Shown here piece after piece: positions 60,805 through 64,000 of a DNA stretch of 64,000 nucleotides. Below the pieces are notes generated by a model. That model saw nothing but the letters and a program-made list of their open reading frames with translations. It was not told the origin of the DNA and did no database searches. The DNA lies in NCBI GenBank assembly GCA_036381515.1, contig DASVCR010000089.1:1-64000 (forward strand), given 5' to 3'. Numbering within the stretch: position 1 is the stretch's first letter; every line of letters starts with the position of its first letter. This stretch comes from ZC4RG20 sp036381515 (GTDB lineage: Bacteria; Pseudomonadota; Gammaproteobacteria; Steroidobacterales; Rariloculaceae). A program made the position numbers and the translations under genes.

Positions 60805-61593
60805 ATGCCGAAGATCGCGCTCGGGATCGAGTACGACGGCAGCGAGTTTTTCGGCTGGCAGGCGCAGCGGGGGCAGCGCAGTGTCCAGGCGGTGCTCGCC
60901 GAGGCCGTCTCGCGTGTCGCGAACGAGCGCGTGGTCGTGCAGGGCGCGGGGCGGACGGACACGGGCGTCCACGCGCTGCAGCAGGTCGCGCATTTCGAGA
61001 CGGGCGCCGCGCGCAGCGCCCGGCAATGGGTGCTCGGCGTCAACTCGAATCTGCCCGGCGACGTGCGCGTCCAGTGGGCGCAGCAGGTGCCGGACGATTT
61101 CGACGCGCGTCGGTCGGCGCTCCACCGCCGTTATCGGTATCTCCTGCTCGAGGCGAACGTCGATGCGCCGCTGCTGCGGCGCCGCGTCTGGCGCGTCCGC
61201 GAGGCGCTCGACGTGCCCGCGATGAGCGCGGCGTGCGTCGCGTGGCTCGGAGAGAACGACTTTTCGTCGTTCCGTGCGTCGGGCTGTCAGTCCCGGACGC
61301 CGATGCGCAGGCTCATCGCCGTGTCCGTCGCGCGCGCCGGCCGGCTGATCGCGCTCGAGTTCATCGCGAACGCTTTCCTGCACCACATGGTCAGAAACCT
61401 CGTCGGCGCGCTCGTCGAGATCGGCACGGGGAGGGCGCCCGTGACGTTCGCGGCCGAGCTGCTCGCCGCGCGGGACCGCCGCGTCGGCCCGGAGACCGCA
61501 CCCGCGCGGGGCCTCACGCTGATCGACGTCGCGTACCCCGAGCGCTATGCGATACCGTCGGCGGCCTCGAGAGACGTATGGCCGCCCGTGTGA
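60805..61593 (+). CDS. truA: tRNA pseudouridine(38-40) synthase
   Basis: This enzyme of about 262 residues isomerises uridines 38-40 in the tRNA anticodon stem. It has LGIEYDGSEFFGWQAQRGQRSVQAVLAEAV, the catalytic Asp in GAGRTDTGVHALQQVAHFE, RYRYLLL, SFRASGCQSRTPMR and the C-terminal NAFLHHMVRNLVGALVEIGTG. ATG 60805 and GTG 60793 are both possible starts. It follows fimV by about 43 bases as in many gammaproteobacteria. trpF, which often follows truA in Pseudomonas-like genomes, is absent, and a GTGTC hairpin occupies the gap instead. Confidence 0.96.
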   Translation: MPKIALGIEYDGSEFFGWQAQRGQRSVQAVLAEAVSRVANERVVVQGAGRTDTGVHALQQVAHFETGAARSARQWVLGVNSNLPGDVRVQWAQQVPDDFDARRSALHRRYRYLLLEANVDAPLLRRRVWRVREALDVPAMSAACVAWLGENDFSSFRASGCQSRTPMRRLIAVSVARAGRLIALEFIANAFLHHMVRNLVGALVEIGTGRAPVTFAAELLAARDRRVGPETAPARGLTLIDVAYPERYAIPSAASRDVWPPV

Positions 61594-61612
61594 CGCCCGG
61601 AAAATTGTGCCC

Positions 61613-61668
61613 GGAAAATTGTGTCAGACACCTTTCTCGCGCGAAAAACGTGTCTGACACGATTTTCC
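61613..61668. repeat. long GTGTCTGACAC-type hairpin between truA and accD
   Basis: Two 28-base arms (61613-61640 and 61641-61668) form an imperfect inverted repeat with almost no loop. Each contains a perfect 5-1-5 palindrome: GTGTCAGACAC at 61621-61631 and GTGTCTGACAC at 61650-61660, with GGAAAATT / GATTTTCC ends. It is built like the element before nrdR. A partial extra copy, GGAAAATTGTG, lies just before it. Confidence 0.9.
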
Positions 61669-61750
61669 TCTCTGCTCCGCGGCGCGCGCTGTCGAGTTGA
61701 GCTATGATGGCTCGCCCTGCGAACGCGCCGATGCGCGACGAGCTGCGAAG

Positions 61751-62632
61751 ATGAGCTGGTTCGACAAGCTGATGCCTTCCCGCATCAACACCGAGAAGCG
61801 GCGGCGCTCGGTGCCGGAAGGCCTGTGGGTCAAGTGCACGGGCTGCTCGGCTCAGCTCTACCGGGCCGAGCTCAAGCGCAACCTGTTCGTCTGCCCGAAG
61901 TGCAGCCATCACCTTCGGATCGGCGCGCGCGAGCGGCTCGGCTGGTTCCTCGATCCCGATTCCGCCGAGGAGATCGCGGCCGACATCGAGCCGGTCGATC
62001 CGCTGAAGTTCAAGGATTCGAAGCGCTACCGCGAGCGCCTGAATCAGGCGCAGAAGGATACGAACGAGCGCGACGCGCTGATCGTCATGGCCGGGACGTT
62101 GAAGAGCATCCCGGTCGTCGCGGCGGCGTTCGAGTTCCGCTTCATCGGCGGCTCGATGGGCTCCGTCGTCGGCGAGCGCTTCGTCCGCGGCATCCGCTAC
62201 TGCATCGAGCACAAGCGGCCGATGATTTGTTTCTCGGCGTCCGGCGGCGCGCGCATGCAGGAGGCGCTCTACTCGCTGCTGCAGATGGCGAAAACGAGCG
62301 CCGCGCTGGCCGAGCTCGCCGAGGCGAGGCTGCCTTACGTCTCCGTGATGACCGACCCGACGATGGGCGGCGTCTCGGCAAGCATCGCGCTCCTCGGCGA
62401 CATCAACGTCGCCGAGCCGGGCTCGCTGATCGGCTTCGCCGGCCCGCGCGTGATCGAGGAGACCGTGAAGGAGAAGCTGCCGGTCGGCTTCCAGCGCGCC
62501 GAGTTCCTGCTCGAGAAAGGCGCGCTCGACATGATCGTCGACCGGCGCAACGCGCGCGACGAGATCGCCGCGCTGATCGCGAAGATGATGCGGCTGCCGC
62601 CGCCCGAGCAGAGCGCCGCGTCCGCGGCCTGA
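61751..62632 (+). CDS. accD: acetyl-CoA carboxylase carboxyltransferase subunit beta
   Basis: This 293-residue subunit, with AccA, transfers CO2 from carboxybiotin to acetyl-CoA in fatty acid synthesis. The N-terminal zinc ribbon shows WVKCTGCSAQLY and FVCPKCSHHLRI, followed by the crotonase-like fold with MGSVVGERFVRGI, FSASGGARMQEALYSLLQMAKTSAAL and TDPTMGGVSASIALLGDINVAEPGSLIGFAGPRVIEETVKEKLP. ATG 61751 gives the family start MSWFDKLMPSRI. The leader carries the GTGTC hairpin about 83 bases upstream. folC follows after 25 bases. Confidence 0.97.
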   Translation: MSWFDKLMPSRINTEKRRRSVPEGLWVKCTGCSAQLYRAELKRNLFVCPKCSHHLRIGARERLGWFLDPDSAEEIAADIEPVDPLKFKDSKRYRERLNQAQKDTNERDALIVMAGTLKSIPVVAAAFEFRFIGGSMGSVVGERFVRGIRYCIEHKRPMICFSASGGARMQEALYSLLQMAKTSAALAELAEARLPYVSVMTDPTMGGVSASIALLGDINVAEPGSLIGFAGPRVIEETVKEKLPVGFQRAEFLLEKGALDMIVDRRNARDEIAALIAKMMRLPPPEQSAASAA

Positions 62633-62657
62633 TCACCCTTTTTCGAGCGCGACCCGA

Positions 62658-63956
62658 GTGCCGCAACGTTTCACGTCCCTCGCGGAGTGGCTCGCGTGGT
62701 TCGAGACGCTTCACCCGAAGAAGATCGACCTGAGCCTCGATCGGATCCGGGTCGTTCTCGACGCGCTGGGCCTCGTGCCGCCCGGCTACACGGTCGTCAC
62801 GGTCGGCGGCACGAACGGCAAGGGCTCGTGCGTCGCGATCCTCGAGAGCATCTATCGCGCGGCGGGGTATCGCGTCGGCGCGTTCACGTCGCCGCACCTC
62901 GTGCGCTTCAACGAGCGGATCCGCTTCGACGGCCGCGACGCGACGGACGCCGAGCTGATCGAGCTCTTCGAGTCGATCGACGCGAGCCTCGGTGACGTCA
63001 CACTGTCGTATTTCGAGGCGTCGGCCGTCGCCGCGCTCCTCTGCTTCGAGCGGCGGCGCGCGGACGTCGCCGTCCTCGAGGTCGGCATGGGCGGACGCCT
63101 CGACGCGGTGAACGCGCTCGACGCGGACGCCGCGCTGATCGCGAGTGTCGATCTCGACCACACCGCGTGGCTCGGCCCTGACCGCGAGGCGATCGGACGC
63201 GAGAAGGCCGGCATCATGCGCGGAGGGCGGCCGGCCGTCGTCGGCGATTCGGATCCGCCGCAGAGTCTCGCCGCCCGCGCCGACGAGATCGGCGCGCGGC
63301 TTCTCGCCTTCGGCCGTGACTTTCGCGCGACCCGCGACGGGCAGGGCTGGCGCTTCGAGGGCCCGGACGCCGCCGTCCGCGACGGGCTGCCCATCGTGCC
63401 GTTCGGCGCAGAGATTCAGCTCGCCAACATGGCCGCCTGTGTCGCCGTCGTCGATGCACTGCGCGACGCGCGCCCGGTCTCGGAGGACGCGCTCCGTGCG
63501 GGGCTCGCGAACGCGCGGCTGCGCGGCCGCACCGAGCGGCACATGCGCGACGGCGTCGAGTGGATCTTCGACGTCGCGCACAACCCGTCGGCGGCCCGCG
63601 TGCTGCGGCAGGCCGTCGAAGGACGGCACGCGAGCCGCACGCTCGCGGTGTTCGCCGCGATGGAGGACAAGGACCTCGACGGCGTGCTCGCGCCGTTCGC
63701 GGACCTGGTGGACCGTTGGCACGTGTCGCGTCCGGACAGCGAGCGCGGCGCACCGCTCGCCGCGGTCGCGAGGACGCTCGACGCGATTGGCGCGAGGGAG
63801 CCGGTTCTGCACGCCGACGTCGCGTCCGCATGCCGCGCGGCGGCCGCCGAGGCGCGGCCCGGCGAGCGCGTCCTCGTGTTCGGCTCGTTCTATACCGTCG
63901 GCCCCGCGCTCGAGGCGCTTCGGCTATACTCCACGCCTCCCGCAGTCGGCAGCTGA
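62658..63956 (+). CDS. folC: bifunctional folylpolyglutamate synthase / dihydrofolate synthase
   Basis: This 432-residue Mur-ligase-like enzyme adds glutamate to dihydropteroate and to reduced folates. The P-loop is VVTVGGTNGKGSCVAILESIY, followed by GAFTSPHLVRFNERIR, VLEVGMGGRLDAVNAL and the DHTAWLGPDREAIGREKAGIM block. The C-terminal ligand domain includes WIFDVAHNPSAARVLRQAV. The start is GTG 62658. It sits in the accD-folC-dedD order. It supplies polyglutamylated folate, used by GlyA elsewhere in the window. Confidence 0.96.
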   Translation: MPQRFTSLAEWLAWFETLHPKKIDLSLDRIRVVLDALGLVPPGYTVVTVGGTNGKGSCVAILESIYRAAGYRVGAFTSPHLVRFNERIRFDGRDATDAELIELFESIDASLGDVTLSYFEASAVAALLCFERRRADVAVLEVGMGGRLDAVNALDADAALIASVDLDHTAWLGPDREAIGREKAGIMRGGRPAVVGDSDPPQSLAARADEIGARLLAFGRDFRATRDGQGWRFEGPDAAVRDGLPIVPFGAEIQLANMAACVAVVDALRDARPVSEDALRAGLANARLRGRTERHMRDGVEWIFDVAHNPSAARVLRQAVEGRHASRTLAVFAAMEDKDLDGVLAPFADLVDRWHVSRPDSERGAPLAAVARTLDAIGAREPVLHADVASACRAAAAEARPGERVLVFGSFYTVGPALEALRLYSTPPAVGS

Positions 63957-63962
63957 CCCGCG

Positions 63963-64000
63963 ATGGATCAGGGCTTGAAGGAACGACTCATCGGCGCGGT
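63963..64000 (+). CDS. dedD: SPOR-domain protein DedD (first codons only; runs off the right edge)
   Basis: ATG 63963, six bases after folC, opens a frame reading MDQGLKERLIGA. That string is a typical start of DedD-family SPOR proteins, which follow accD-folC in gammaproteobacteria and bind septal peptidoglycan. Only 12 complete codons are visible, so the call rests mainly on gene order. Confidence 0.6.
   Translation, partial: MDQGLKERLIGA

Overview
The window is 64 kb of very GC-rich chromosomal DNA that reads as core genome of a gammaproteobacterium. The evidence is the gene content and order: prmB-aroC, fimV-truA-accD-folC-dedD, psd-epmA beside epmB/efp, nrdR-ribD-ribE-ribBA-ribH-nusB-thiL-pgpA, parE-parC, ettA, and a FimX-like protein. 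The lineage is probably a deep-branching one near Xanthomonadales, Nevskiales or Steroidobacterales; this is inference, since no rRNA or tRNA gene was seen. Most of the window is densely packed housekeeping DNA with no prophage, transposase or CRISPR array.

Layout. 1-5.6 kb: the 5' part of lon behind a good sigma-32-type promoter, a DUF3775 gene, phosphomannomutase/phosphoglucomutase, bioA and a GNAT acetyltransferase. 5.6-10.6 kb: the acetolactate synthase subunits, arranged divergently, then proB-proA. 10.6-13.1 kb: a repeat field running into the start of a glpD-type gene. 13.1-18.3 kb: a small conserved protein and a RIO-like kinase, divergent from a 1371-residue membrane protein that combines an AAA-type ATPase, a proprotein-convertase P domain and WD40-like repeats. 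18.4-24.3 kb: envelope and lipoprotein genes, LemA with an M48 protease, and ApbE. 24.4-28.5 kb: ettA, an HDAC-family deacetylase and glyA. 28.5-29.1 kb: a second repeat field. 29.1-37.8 kb: nrdR, the riboflavin genes, a CaCA antiporter, nusB, thiL, pgpA and a Ser/Thr kinase fused to a cyclic-nucleotide-binding domain. 37.8-42.2 kb: xseB, then rubrerythrin, a two-cluster Fe-S protein and DUF3501, a periplasmic cupin and an HdeD-like protein. 42.5-48.4 kb: parE-parC with a long palindromic element between them, and an orphan DUF222-HNH gene. 48.4-54.9 kb: a FimX-like protein, the EF-P modification genes around efp, psd and a SCO protein. 54.9-64 kb: prmB, aroC, fimV, truA, accD, folC and the first codons of dedD.

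The most unusual feature is two related families of short repeats. GGGGTCAGAGCCC-type units form two arrays of several hundred bases (about 10.62-11.35 kb and 28.53-29.03 kb). Palindromic GTGTCTGACAC-type units sit at the 5' flanks of glyA, nrdR, parE, accD and the rubrerythrin operon. In glpD and glyA the repeat DNA is translated as the protein N-terminus. The best candidate for an under-described protein system is the divergent kinase / AAA-P-WD40 pair at 13.1-18.3 kb. A perfect 8-1-8 palindrome over the predicted rubrerythrin start site is the clearest operator. Several convergent gene pairs share GC-rich hairpins without a T-tract.
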